Shown: in pieces, positions 23,701 to 35,082 of the stretch | Position numbering within the stretch: the first letter of the stretch is position 1 | Layout of the letters: each line of letters starts with the position of its first letter | Source: Endomychus coccineus | Taxonomy: Eukaryota > Arthropoda > Insecta > Coleoptera > Endomychidae | Direction of reading: 5' to 3' | Assembly (NCBI GenBank): GCA_958510875.1 | Contig: OY294068.1 | Coordinates: forward strand, 30,918,297-30,982,296 | DNA length: 64,000 nucleotides | Position numbers and translations under genes: made by a program | The notes under the pieces: generated by a model | The model's input: only the letters and a program-made list of their open reading frames with translations | What the model was told of the DNA's origin: nothing | Databases searched by the model: none

Positions 23701-24510
23701 TACACTGATCAACAGGTATAAACCCAATTAAAGATCAGGACAATGCATAAGAAAATTAACATATTAACAATAATTATCTAAATTAAATCTAAATAAGCTA
23801 AACTATACTCTAGTCTGAGAGGAGACAAAATCAAAAAGAAAAAGAAATAGAAATAGATAACAATCAAATGTGAATTTGATGACAAAGATCATTTTAAAAT
23901 CATCGGCATATAAAAGACTGAGTACACTTAGACCTATTGGCAAAGATGTTAAAAAATAGTGGTCCCAAAATTGATCCTTGGGGGACTCCTGAAGAAACAA
24001 GATATTCAAACGATCTGCCCATTTACCACGACAAATTGTTGCCTATCACTAAGATATGAGGCGATGAAAGATAAGAGTTCCACAGAGAACCCAATTCCAT
24101 CAAGTTTACCTAGGAATAGGTGAGTGAAGGGTACTGAAAAAATGGGTGCGCAGTCTCTGGGTAGAAACGCCGGAATCATATCGGGACCTGGAGTAGATTT
24201 ATTTTTGATCTTTTTGAGGGCAAATTCAACTTCATCTTGGGAGAAACAAAGAATGGATATATCATGTTCATTACTCCGAATCTGAATTGGCTGAGGTGGG
24301 TTGAGTTATATAACTTTAACTGAAGTGTCCAGGAATAGAACTATTTTTATTTCTGGTATGAAAAAATGACCAGAAAGATTTGGAATTACATTTTATGTTA
24401 TTTTCTATTTTTAATATATAGAGCCTAAATGAACATGCAATATCGATTTTGATTGCCGATCTCGTTATCGCAACTTTTCTCCATATTTTCCTAAGAACCT
24501 TATACAAATT
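23701..24510 (-). pseudogene. Second non-LTR element, extending beyond the duplication (copy 2)
   Basis: As at 19455-20180, but here the minus strand continues upstream to 24507 with KIWRKVAITRSAIKIDIA and NNIKCNSKSFWSFF, the linker typically found between endonuclease and reverse transcriptase. This shows the natural sequence runs through 24426 and that the first copy is cut off at the duplication junction. Confidence 0.75.
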
Positions 24511-25540
24511 TCACTATTAAGGTATTATTAGATAATAGTCATTCTCATTTCCGGTATAAGTAAATCCGATATGTGTCTAGATTACAAGTCGAGCTCCATC
24601 AGTTAGTTTTCTTTGCTTCGCATTCTTTGATGTTACCTCTGCTTTTTTCATTGCAGCCTTATCTTATTTTGCTCTCTATAAGGATGGCCTTCCAATCGTA
24701 ATATAGGTTGCCAATGCCCATGGGTCCAATCTCCAAACTTCATCCATGTGTCCGACGGATTTCAACATTCCCCCACCATCGAAGTTTGCCATCCCATATC
24801 TCTAATCCTCTTGGTGAGAACAGAAACAACTACTTCCCTAGCTATTACCTCGAAAAATATTAAATTATAAAGATGTTCAATAATAGAATTTAGCTAGTTG
24901 AATTAATCATACGTATTTATATAATTTAAATATTAATCCTGGTGAGTAGATTGAACGTAATTATATCAGAATGTTGTGGCAATGGCTGGAATATTATGAT
25001 AAAAACAGGAAATTTGAAACGTTTCATAATCTTCGTAAGCTCTTCCGAACTCTATTGTTTTCGAGGTAGGTTAAGGTTAAGCCTTAATTAAGATGAATAG
25101 CATCTTTGTAAGGTTCGCTTCTGTGTTGTAATTCTGTCAACTTAAACCGTGGATTTCGTTATCGTGAAATAAGAAAGATTCTAGGAAAATTAAAAAAGAT
25201 GCGAACATAGTCCGGAACGATGGATAGTGGAGTGAGAGTTAAATTAGAAATTCCAGCAGCATACCAGCAGATAATCCAGTACATAGATAACAAAAGACGT
25301 GACTGCATACAAATTTGATGTAGTTGATACCCAAAAGCTACACAGTAATGAATTTGTTGCGCGGTCCAGACCGCATAGGGTGGTGGGTCGATATTTAGAC
25401 GCTCCCCGTTTCGCTCCCCTTTGCAGGCCGCGCACAAGAACTGTGTTGCCAAATTTGTAGAAATCTTCGCATACTACTAAAATTGTTTTAATCAAATTGA
25501 TCCAATAAATATAAATGTGACAGTTTGAAGTTATAACGCT
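24511..25540. other. No recognisable gene
   Basis: Overlapping minus-strand open frames (25495-25159) cover a GC-richer patch near 25370-25440 but have no family resemblance. The rest is AT-rich without exon signals I can support. Confidence 0.4.
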
Positions 25541-25644
25541 TTTTCAAAGTTTTTATCTAAATTCTTTTACAAATGATCACTACACTGAATAATACACTGC
25601 AAAAAATTACAAAATATACTTTTATTATAAAAATGAAAGAAAAC

Positions 25645-25682
25645 TCAACTTGTTTCGCCACACAGTGGCTTCTTCAGATAAA
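25645..25682 (-). ncRNA. Hammerhead-like motif of a second PLE family (relict)
   Basis: The minus strand has core CTGAAGA (25677-25671), a 5-bp stem II GCCAC/GTGGC with a TGT loop, and GAAAC. One extra base again separates the core from stem II, as in the other PLE motifs of this window. Stem I pairing is poor and stem III would need a 2-base loop, so this copy is probably inactive. Confidence 0.55.
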
Positions 25683-25755
25683 CAATGATCCTTAAATATT
25701 ATAAGAATGCTATAGATAAGGAATAATCACCCTTTTCCGCTAAAAATGCTGTCAT

Positions 25756-26096
25756 TTGAGCCAACAAAATTGTAATGAAGTTGAGAAATTTCAGCAAATA
25801 GCGTTGAACAATAGACACGGAAAATCTTTGATCAATAATTTAATTTCTAAACAAAAAAGGAAATTAGATCTCAACCAACTAATCAAATTCAAAAGTTTCA
25901 CTTATCATCCCTCAGTAATTAATGAATTCCATATTTTGTTTTCTAAATTTTCAATACAACCCGCTTATAGATGTAAGAATAAACTAAAAAAACCGATTAG
26001 GCAACACCTTTGATAAAGTTTCCACTTCGACAAATCCGGGATTTACAATATGTTTTGTTCAAAATGCTATGTGGGTCAAACTAGAATGTTAGCCAT
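25756..26096 (+). pseudogene. Penelope-like element C-terminal fragment (linker and GIY-YIG start)
   Basis: The open frame 25756-26013 carries QQIALNNRHGKSLINNLI and AYRCKNKLK, the connector between reverse transcriptase and endonuclease in PLEs. After a stop/frameshift, about 26028-26096 reads DKSGIYNMFCSKCYVGQT, with GIY and YVG at the spacing of a GIY-YIG nuclease, then stops. It is truncated inside the nuclease domain. The hammerhead-like motif at 25645 lies upstream in opposite orientation, consistent with an inverted terminal repeat arrangement. Confidence 0.8.
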
Positions 26097-27060
26097 ATTT
26101 TGAATACAGATCAGTCACACCATTTCTCAAGAAAGTTTGTCATTTTCAAAACACAGTACGGACATGTATCTAGGTAATTTAGAAGAAATTGAAACGTATA
26201 AACGGAAAAGCTGAGGGTAGCCCCTTGCTTACATTATTATCCCCTGATAGTATTTAAAGAACAAGGATATTTTCATTTCTGATTTGGTTTGTAAGCAATT
26301 CAACGAATTTCTTAACAACTTTTCGAAGATAGGTTCCTGGAAAAAGTTCCTTAATCGTTACCTTTTGAGGGAAGTTTTTTATACTCATTAGTTTCTGCCA
26401 AGTTAATGAAATATTCATAAACTATGGTCTATGGAATGCTCTATATTTGAACGAAAAAGCGCCTGCATAGCATGTTCATTGAAAACCTTAAGGGCGAATT
26501 TAACATTTTGACGTTCCAAATTATAGGATAGAGTGTTTACAAATTCGAAGAATATCCAAATCTTAACAATTTATCATATTCTAGTTCATGCATTTTTTTA
26601 AGTACAAAATGAGGAATTATTCTTGTCTCCCCAGACAATTTGATTGGGTTTTGAATTTGGATTCAATCTTGAATAATTGAGGATCTAAAAGATGAAGTGT
26701 TCAATAGGTATAGTTGGAAAAAGAAAACAGAAACTGCTCTAAAATATTATTGGTGATTAATTTAAATATCATTGTTAAATTAAATTTTGTTTGTTATTAT
26801 TTATTATATAATTTAAGCTATATTCTTTGAGATCTTCGTGAAGAATTTTATAATTTATTTGCTCCTGAATAACTGTAATATAACTCGCGCAGTATGTATG
26901 ACGCATCAATTGACCAATTGTCTATTGTCAACACAATGTAATATCAAAGCAAATAAATTTATTATTATTATTATTATTATTATTAAGCCAATTATTCCAT
27001 ATACATTTGAGAATGTGAACCGGACCGAATAGATAAAATAATGGTCTTGATATCTACTTA
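26097..27060. other. No gene; AT-rich with a short microsatellite
   Basis: An ATT/TTA run lies at about 26960-26985. The 26838-27032 open frame is AT-driven and includes this run, so it is not accepted as a gene. Confidence 0.5.
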
Positions 27061-27067
27061 ACTTGTT

Positions 27068-27925
27068 ATGTTTAGAAAATTGTTCATGGGTTTGATATTT
27101 ATTGCATTATTATTTGAATTGAAGGAAACTAATATTTCCATAGCAAAATGTAGTGTGCATATTCAATCGGCTGATGGAAAGTTTGATAATCAAATTACAT
27201 GCTTTGTACTTCCGAAAATAACGGAAAAATTGCCCGCATTGAACGTAAATATAGATACCTGGGATATTCTACAGCAGAGCCGTAGCAAGGGTGGGACAAC
27301 TGAGGCACTTGCCTCGTGCGCAATCACAAAAGGGGCGACAAAGTTCAAACATTTTTTGATATGATTTTTATGTTACTCGTCGAGTTTCTAGCAGCGATTC
27401 AACCTTTCTTCATTATTTATTGTATATAATATACTAATAGGGCGCGGTCTTATTATATCATTTTTGCAAATTGCAGAGGGGGAAGGAACATTTTCGAAAT
27501 TGCCTAGGGCGCCAGTATAGCTTGCTACGACTCTGTTCTACAGAATATTAATCTAGCAGATAGTATACGTTTAATGAATCTGGAAGTATCGATATTTTAA
27601 TGGGAGCAGGGGTATTTTGAAATTTGCTATTAAATGGGAATATTAAACTAGGCAAAAAGAAACCTATACTGTATAAAACAGTTTTGGGATGGATAGTGTC
27701 CGGTAATATAAATCGATTCGCGATAAAGCAATACTGCCATTTAATTAACTCCAATGAAAGGAAAAGTGAAAATAGTTTAAACAATGATTTACTAAATACT
27801 GGGAATAGAAGAATGGGTCGCAGAAATTGCTAGAAGACAATTTGCTCAAGATATTGAATTAAAAACAGAATATAGTAAGTTTATGACAGAGTATGAAGAA
27901 ATTGGTCACATTAACAGTGGTAAAT
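27068..27925 (+). pseudogene. BEL/Pao retrotransposon pol fragment (aspartic protease region), split by a MITE
   Basis: Segment 27068-27274 carries CSVHIQSADGKFDNQITCF and VLPKITEKLPALNVN. After the 261-bp insertion, 27544-27833 includes a broken continuation and then NIKLGKKKPILYKTVLGWIV. Around 27810-27915 the frame reads EWVAEIARRQF and MTEYEEIGHINS. These are the ordered motifs of the A17-type protease region and the start of the following pol segment in BEL/Pao elements. Reading past the insertion and one duplicated target site restores the protein order. Internal deletion and frameshifts leave it non-functional. No flanking LTRs were identified. Confidence 0.8.
27275..27535 (+). mobile_element. 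261-bp hAT-type MITE with perfect 8-bp target duplication
   Basis: Ends are CAGAGCCGTAGCAAG and CTTGCTACGACTCTG, complementary at 14 of 15 positions. The flanks are TTCTACAG on both sides (27267-27274 and 27536-27543). An 8-bp duplication and CAG-type ends are hallmarks of the hAT superfamily. It has no coding capacity. Confidence 0.9.
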
Positions 27926-30469
27926 ATAACAAATACGACGTTTTGCATTTTTTACAGCATCACGCGATTTGGCGACCGAAAAGTTTGAGTACAAGGTTGC
28001 GCGTAGTGTTCTAAGGATCCACGCCAACCGACTGCGGGTAATAATCCAATTAGTTATAATTTCAAAATAATTGACAAAATTCACACTTTTTCGTTGCCAT
28101 GAAATCTTTCACAGGGACAGGGGATATCCATTGTTTCCGTAGTTCATTATCTTTGAGAAAAGTAGACATGTAAGCTTTTAGCTCATTGTTGTAGTTTTTC
28201 GTTCAGACAGGAGCACAATATTTATTCGTCATAATTAGCTAACAAACGTCAATAAACTGTAAGAGCAAAAAACAAAACGCGGAAAGAAGCAACATGAACA
28301 TTCACTTAGGAAGCCATATTGCAACGCTATTTATTGAGTGATAACACTTTTATACGTGCTTATTTACAGGTAAAAACTCTTTCCGATCACACAAGGAGGC
28401 CTTAGGAATGGGTGCAACATATAATTTCCCACAAGGAATAGATATAACTTCGTTAAATTTTAATATTTAACACCTGTCACACCCAGTACCGTCTACGCTC
28501 CATTAAAACTAAACGGGTACTGTCGTGAAACTCGTGTCGTCTAAGCTTCTTGTTGTACTAAGCGTTCAGGCCTTATATTATAGAGAGTATTGGCTCAGTG
28601 GGATATCTACTAACGAGGTATCTCTACCGCAGATTGTTGAACAGTGACTTAATTGTCTGGTTCATTCAGCTGAAGAGCCCATGAGAGAGCAAAACAGCTG
28701 TCCGGAACTGAAAGACGTGCTGTCACTGTTCGATCTGGATAATCAAAACTTTGTCTATCATATAATAGAAAGTATTACTAAATATTTGGTCGATAGCTCA
28801 AGATGTTACGTACTAATGTTCGTGGAAGAATCATTTCAAATCTTAACTTTCAAATAAATTTCTTACGATGAAAATGTTGGCGATAAACGGGGCTAAAAGT
28901 CACAGTGTATTTGCTGGAAGACGTAAGAAACATAAGCATCTTAGCGCTGGGTTCGTTTCTCTTAAACTAGCCCTGGAGACCTTGTAGTGCCTCCGCTTCT
29001 TGTATAAAAGATTTAAAACAAACTTCGTTGCGTGGACAAGTTCACACTCATTCATTAGCATTATCAATTTGAATCGTGCTATTTTGAACCACTGTAAATT
29101 GCAAATTGAATACGTGGCTTACCAACAATAAAATCAAACATATTAGCGATTTTAGCAATTTATCGCAATCAATTTTAGATTTTAACTCGTACAACCACAA
29201 GTGAATATTTTCATTTGTTTCAATAATTTATGAATAAAGGATTAACTGTACCGTTAAAGCAGTACACTTTAGCTCAGCTACTCGCACTGAAAAGGTTATG
29301 TCAGCATTTCTTTTATGCAACACAAGCGACCGCCTCCTTTTAAGCAACATAGACGGCTGCCTTTCTGACTTTCTGTTAATTCAGTAACTTAGGGGAGTTT
29401 TAAGTCTAATCCATACCTTTGGCAGTGCTGAAGAATCGAGCTCGCGCAACTAAACAGACTGCGGCTCGCGCTCTTGATCAGCTTATGCTCATTGCTCCTT
29501 TCGAAACACTCCGTTATAACCCTAGGGCATATGCGCCAGTATACTGACCGACCACCACTTGGTATTTTATTGACTTGAATCGCTTAAATTCTACCAATTT
29601 GTCTTAACATAACAATAATTTTGAATAATTCATGAACAACTACTTCTTCGGCCACTATCTCAACAGATATAGAATTATTATCATATTCTCACAATTACCT
29701 GATCCGTAGATCATTAACTACACTGACCCTCCTTTCGTTAAGCCAAATTGCAAGTTAAATGTATGATTTGTAATACAGATTCATCAGGTATCGACCGCAA
29801 ACTTCACTAGAGGAAACTAATATATTGCAAATGATTAGAAACAGCAAAAGGTGTGGAAATACCAGAAGATCCTCTATGTTATGAGATTGAAAGTTTATTT
29901 GAAATGTTAGCATATACGTATTTTTCAAATTCGGGGTCAGTTGTGTTTATGAAAAAGGTGAATTGATTTTTTTATTCTTTTATGATTTTTATATTCATAT
30001 ACAGATAGGAGCCGTAGCCGATTTTTACCTAACAGGTGTCTATTTTTCAAAGATCCCGTCATTTTAACATTCTGAAGAACTCGAGTAGTTAATCCATCTC
30101 ATAAAGGAAATCACTATAAGCCAAAAGAGTCCAGAGTATAAGTTTATAATCCTCCAACTTGTGTTGTTACCTTGAAACACTGTCTGTCTATGGCAAATAT
30201 TAACGATTTTGAAAAAGTGCCAAGTTATCACAATGGGTCGAAATATGCCTTTCTCATCATAATAATGAGGATCATGGTGTTATTTTTTTATCAATGCATG
30301 AAGATATTATTGCCTTGAACTTGCACTGCACAATAGTTCAACGTGTTCTTTTGTACAGTTATTTCAAAGGATAGTGTAAGCGAACGAAGCAAATATGAAT
30401 TAACTGTTTTTACAACATTAACGTTAAAGAATCCTACATAGACATTTAGGAGTGCTGTTCTATCCTCAA
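27926..30469. other. Intergenic or decayed LTR-type DNA, no gene supported
   Basis: A TATAAAAG at 29003-29010 is followed about 30-45 bases later by TCATTCATTAG and by AATAAA near 29232, an order that would fit a promoter/poly(A) unit such as an LTR, but no partner LTR was found. A repeat shared with 56730-56840 in inverse orientation lies near 29410-29500. Confidence 0.35.
29410..29500 (-). repeat. Dispersed repeat shared with the 56.7-kb cluster
   Basis: On the minus strand this reads GATCAAGAGCGCGAGCCGCA and then CGAGCTCGATTCTTCAGCA, matching 56763-56820 (GATCAAGAGCACGAACCGCG, GAGCTCGATTCCTCAGCAAT) with few differences. Confidence 0.7.
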
Positions 30470-30930
30470 TCTAGCTAGAACTAATATTTATAAGCCATTT
30501 ACCATATAACTTTGATGATCACGAGCTTATTCTATTTGTGGATGACACTCCTAAATTACATATTTCTAAGGATTCACAATTAATAAACTCTGTTGACCAG
30601 GACTCAGAGATACTTAAGCATTCTCATCTTTTCTACGGGGTCACTCATAATTTGCAAAATTCGTATTCTCTGCTCAAAGGAAAGATGAAAAAATTATATC
30701 CAATCTAAACTACAATGACTATTGCAAAAAATCGTTCATTATTTCTGAAATCATAACCTTTCCATCAGTATGTATTTATGAATCTCTAATGTTAGCTCAT
30801 GAGCTAATAGGGAAACATTCCACGATATACATGATCACTATACAATGCATTCACATAACATTTATGTAGATTTTCACCGCGTAGATGAAAAATTATCATG
30901 GCTCCAGTATAGTATATGGCTCGATGCTAT
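30470..30930 (+). pseudogene. Reverse transcriptase C-terminal fragment, jockey-like
   Basis: The frame near 30510-30640 reads DDHELILFVDDTPKLHISKD, with FVDD at the catalytic position. Downstream, broken frames give ITFPSVCIYESLMLAHE and a MHSHNIYVDFHRV segment that parallel the conserved C-terminal tail of jockey/CR1-like reverse transcriptases. Stops occur throughout. Confidence 0.6.
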
Positions 30931-31830
30931 GGTGGCCAAAGACTCAGATGTCCTAGTGTTTTTACGTGCCCGTCCCGAGAACTCAACCGCACGACCCCCT
31001 TCGGCGAGGAATTGGGATTAAGCCGCGTTAGCGCGGTAGAATGACACCTACCTGCAATTATGTTCGGCGAGGGAATTCCCCGAACCCCACTAGTAAGAGC
31101 GGGGACCCTATCCAAGTCCCTACTGACTCTACATGGTCAGTGCCAGCGCTGAAACGCAGCTCACCCGTCGAAGGTAAAGGATTGTAATACTCTCCAACAC
31201 CCGCTAGCCAGCATGCGACTATCAACCGCTGTCCGGCAGAGACGAACGCCTTAATTGGAGGGGAGACGGTCTTTTGAACCATCTGGGCCCCTCTCCCCCT
31301 GCCTACTCGTGTTCAGTGTTAAACAGCTTTCGTTTGACGAGCAGCCGTCGGCTTCTTATCATCGGCTTCCCACATGTCATTGCCCTGAACGCGAATCCAT
31401 TGCCTGGAAACCTGCGATAAGAAGCACCGACACCGGACTTTAGGAGTACAGACATGTTGTGCAGCATTTACCCACGCAGAGGCAGCTGTTTCATTCGCCC
31501 CCGGCGGGAATACTTCAGGCGGACCCACTACGTGAACTGCTTGCTGAACTATATTATTGTCCCTTCTGGGCTATGGCCAACTCCACCTCCTCGTGTTACG
31601 TGTTTTACCAGTAACGTTTGATGAGTCACCATTCGACTCTTTTCAAATAGCGTACCCCATATGTCTATCAAGTCCGTGAATCCAGAGTTCTGGGATAAGA
31701 AGGCACTATATCATGATTTTAGTGGTGAAATGTATGTGGTGCACAGTTCACCGGATCTTTTGCAGTGACAACGGTTAGTTTCGCCCGGCCCCACAGGGTT
31801 ACTTATTCCGAGACCCATGCAAAGGATGTT
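30931..31830 (+). repeat. GC-rich repeat-like segment, possible 5' part of an R1-like element
   Basis: This segment is clearly more GC-rich and CpG-rich than the DNA around it. It holds overlapping open frames on both strands without recognisable domains. TTAATTGGAGGGGAG near 31252 has a near match at 45353. It directly precedes an R1-like C-terminal fragment, so a 5' untranslated/gag part with the middle deleted is the simplest reading. Confidence 0.4.
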
Positions 31831-31884
31831 TCTTGCTGAAGCTACTTCGGACTAATCCGGACCATAAAGATCTTTCGAGGGCCA

Positions 31885-32575
31885 ATGACTCACCAGGCTG
31901 GAGCGATTCAAAGGCTAAGGAGTATCCGTTGTCAAGCTTGCCTGGCTGCTACGAGAGCTATGACAATAAACCCAACAGCCGCCTTAGAAGTTTTGCTGAA
32001 CCTACCGCCACTTGACGTATACTATACATACAAAGAGAAGCCAGGTCAATCACCAGTAGACTGGCCAGACTGCAGGCGCACATAAGCAACTTGCACGGTG
32101 AGATGTACAACGAGCTATACAACGAGATGGAAACCCACCCCATGCTGGGAATGCCATAGGATGAGATGCACCGGATATGAGACAGACCAAAGAATTCATT
32201 AAAGAACGATCTCCAAAATCCACGGAGTACCTACCTACTAAGCCAGACTAGAATCATGGTTGGGCTCCCGACAGGGCATTGTAGACTCAACAAACACATG
32301 AACAACATCGGACTGGTAGATACTGAGGAAACTTCAGCACACATACTGGGCTACTGCGAAGGCCTAACAAGGCTAAGGTTTTCAACGATAACAGAAGAAA
32401 AATCACAACCCTCCCAATATATGGAGAACCTAAGGTCTGACCTATGAAGTCTAGTAATACAGACGGGTCTAGACAGGGAACTCTAACATAACATGAGGGC
32501 ATACACAATAGATCTGCAACGGTTGCAGTGGAGATGCTCCCAGCCAATAAGCTCCATACAAATCTAATCTAATCT
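31885..32575 (+). pseudogene. R1-like non-LTR retrotransposon C-terminal fragment
   Basis: The frame 31885-32020 reads AGAIQRLRSIRCQACLAATR and then NPTAALEVLLNLPPLDVYYT, the conserved segment between reverse transcriptase and RNase H. After a deletion of RNase H, 32256-32447 gives GLPTGHCRLNKHMNNIGLVD and SAHILGYCEGL, the C-terminal motif. The fragment ends with TCTAATCTAATCTATT, a short repeated 3' tail. Confidence 0.7.
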
Positions 32576-32984
32576 ATTATTATGGCCCGATCCTATATAA
32601 CCACCTTCCCAGCATGGTAAGGTCCTTGTCAACGATTAGTTCCCATGAATATATAAAAGCATTTCTCATCGAAAATTGTTGTTACACATCAGATGAATAT
32701 CTAAGTAAACTTTTGAATATTGGTATAAATGACTTTTCAGTCTGCTTGTGTATTTAACTCCTTACGTAAGCAGTTTATAATCCATTGTTTTCCACTATAC
32801 AACTATGCTAAGCTCTGTTATTGTGTACTTTTAAACGTTCAAGTTGTGTATGTGTATTCTTACCGTATTTATTTTATTTTTATATGAATTAGTTGTTTTC
32901 AGACATATTATTTCTCAGATTTGACCCACGTAACCTTGTTATTGTAATAACACCAAATAAATGTTAATGTTATTATTCCATACT

Positions 32985-33310
32985 CGAGTACGAGAGTATG
33001 CAGATGACTTGGTCATCCTGACATCAGGTAAATACGGGATTACAATAACAAATATCATGCAAGGTATGTAGATAAATTGATCTGGTGAAAGGATATCCGT
33101 ATAGATCCTTTCACCTGAAAGAGTGCTGCTGGTTACGTCACACTCTTGATTCTCATCTAGAATATTTGGTTAAGTATTGAGGCATCATCCTCGACAATTG
33201 ACATGGAATCAACATCTACAATAAATAACCTACAAAGTTGAACGTATGTTCACGTTCTACAGCAGAATGATTGGGAATATAGGGACTCACTATTTTGTCC
33301 AGTAGAAATT
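32985..33310 (+). pseudogene. R1-like reverse transcriptase fragment (YADD region)
   Basis: The plus strand reads VREYADDLVILTSGKYG at about 32990, then decayed text, a VLRHHPRQLTWNQHLQ segment in the place of the KYLGI box, and YKVERMFTFYSRMIGNIGTH up to the mariner insertion at 33315. It belongs to the same class as 31885-32575 but lies downstream of it, although it should encode a more N-terminal part, so the two are different copies or rearranged. Confidence 0.65.
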
Positions 33311-33314
33311 TATA

Positions 33315-33925
33315 TACAGGATGTCCTCGAACTGCGTGGCTAAAATAAAACCGAAGATTCTTTGATTCGAAAAAAATTTGATGAGCCTTTTCACTTTTGC
33401 CTCAAGTGTCTTGTTTAGCCGGTAGAAGGCTTCAAAGTTGCAAAAATAATTTTGTTTTTTCGGTATAACTTGAGAACGTGATGGAGGACTTTTACAATAT
33501 TTGGCAGGTGAGTTACTGTCAATAATAGCCGTTTTTGAGAGTGGAGCATAGAGCCTTAGAGACCATAGAAATGGCTCAAACTTGAGGATGTAACGGGAAA
33601 AGTGTCCAGAACTTTTTTGTGGTCAATGTAATTCACTCTATATTTTTTATGTAGATAGCTTATCTAATTTGAAAACTTTTCTTACTCTTAGAAAATTTTG
33701 ATAAAACCAACGGATTAGCTTGAAAAAAATAATTTTCGAGTCTCTGCAATTTTGGCTTACTAATTTTACTTGATTAAAATACCTTAGTTGCCTTTGCTTT
33801 TCTAATGTCATTTTGGCATTTGGAGAATTTATTCTCAAAACTGTTAGTTTTTACTTTGCTTTCCGTAAAAATTTTATAAAATTATGGCTCAAACTTTCAC
33901 TAACACTGAAATGGTTAATATCTCG
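33315..33925 (+). repeat. Left inverted arm of the 33.3-kb mariner-like element
   Basis: It matches the complement of 35043-35652. At 33884-33940 it contains a stray copy of the transposase start (MAQTFTNTEMVNIS), followed by a stop. Confidence 0.88.
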
Positions 33926-34029
33926 GTAAAACACGAATAATAAAAACAATAGAAATGGGGAAACGATGTGATTATTTAGGAAAAACAAATGCTAAATTAA
34001 AAGAAACAACAAAACTTTTTCCGAAATCG

Positions 34030-35082
34030 CTAAGGCATCAATTGTTCGAAATGTTGCCCATTTTTCTGAATACACAAATTAATTCGTTTCAAGAAATTGG
34101 ATTGAACTCTGGCTAGTACTTCAGGATCATTCTTCAATAAATCCGCTTCATGATTAATTCGTTGCAACAATTCCTCTCGTGTGTTTACTGGAGCTGCATA
34201 AACTTTCGACTTCAAAGCGCCCTATAGAAAGAAGTCGCAGGGCGTCAAATCAGGGGAGCGGGCCGGCCAGTTCACTGGTGCATCGTGTCCTCTACCTATC
34301 CAGCGATCTGGATATTCCGCATTCAAATGTCGCCTCACAGCCAATGTGAAATGAGGAGGTGCACCATCATGGATAAACCAGGCCACGACGAATGTGTAAG
34401 GGCAAGTCTTCCAACAGTTCAAGTAGCCTTTGTTCCAAAAAGTTCAAGTAGTTCTCCCCGTTCAATCGATCGGGTATAACAGTAGGGCCAATAATAAAGT
34501 TATCCGCTATTCCAACCCAAACATTTATTTTAGTTTGATTCTGAAAATATGTAACTTCCGTTTCATGAGGATTTTCATCAGCATAGAAATGTTCATTATG
34601 GAGGTTAAAAAGACCACATCTCGTGAAAGTATCTTCGTCCGTGAACAGAATTCTTCTACAAAAATTGGGGTTTGCGTTTTGTCTTTGGACAATAAGCCGA
34701 CAGAAATCTAGCCGATGACCTGGATCCATGGGCAATAAGTCTTGAACTGTTTTAATATGATAGGGATACAACAGTTCTTCTTTCAGTACATTATGAACTA
34801 ATGATTTTGAGGCTCCAATACGAAGTCCCAAACGTAGTGTGCTTATCCCAGGTTCAGTTTCAACCGCTACCAGTATCGCTTCTTCGAGCTCTAACGTCCT
34901 TCTTGTCCGTCTGCGTCCAGTTTCTCTGCGATTTGCTTCAAATTTGCCAGTTTCGCGAAGGTTTGCCGATTTGGAATTCTGCGATGCGGATATCTTTCCC
35001 TTCTCCGGCCATTGCAACGACAAAGTCCATAAATCAATAATAACATATCAACCATTTCAGTGTTAGTGAAATTTTGAGCCAT
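34030..35082 (-). pseudogene. Mariner-like transposase with frameshifts and a stop
   Basis: The minus strand starts with MAQNFTNTEMVDMLLLIYGL (35082). A frameshift moves to the long frame 35023-34367 with RRILFTDEDTFTRCGLFNL (first D) and a further shift to the frame 34422-34222 with FIHDGAPPHFTLAV (second D) and NWPARSPDLTPCDFF (third D). An in-frame TAG replaces the tryptophan codon expected after FFL, and the tail 34215-34030 ends FEQLMP. The last two aspartates are 39 residues apart by my count, suggesting a DD39D-type enzyme. The gene has an N-terminal helix-turn-helix-like region rich in arginine (GRRRTRRTL). It is inactive but only mildly decayed. Confidence 0.88.

Larger units (their letters stand above)
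20181..24426 (+). repeat. Second copy of the 4.25-kb tandem duplication
   Basis: It starts immediately after the first copy and ends at GAGCCT (24421-24426), followed by AAATGAAC. AAAT is present at the left edge, at the junction and at the right edge, so four bases of microhomology bridge the breakpoint. The duplication was cut inside a retrotransposon that continues unduplicated to about 24510. Confidence 0.95.

Noticed and set aside
29838..29968. Short plus-strand frame with GVEIPEDPLCYEIESLFEML
   Set aside because: Looks coding by composition but is only about 43 codons with no start, splice sites or recognisable family; insufficient support.
31058..31528. Overlapping minus-strand open frames in the GC-rich segment
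   Set aside because: Low stop density is explained by GC content; the frames overlap on both strands without any domain.
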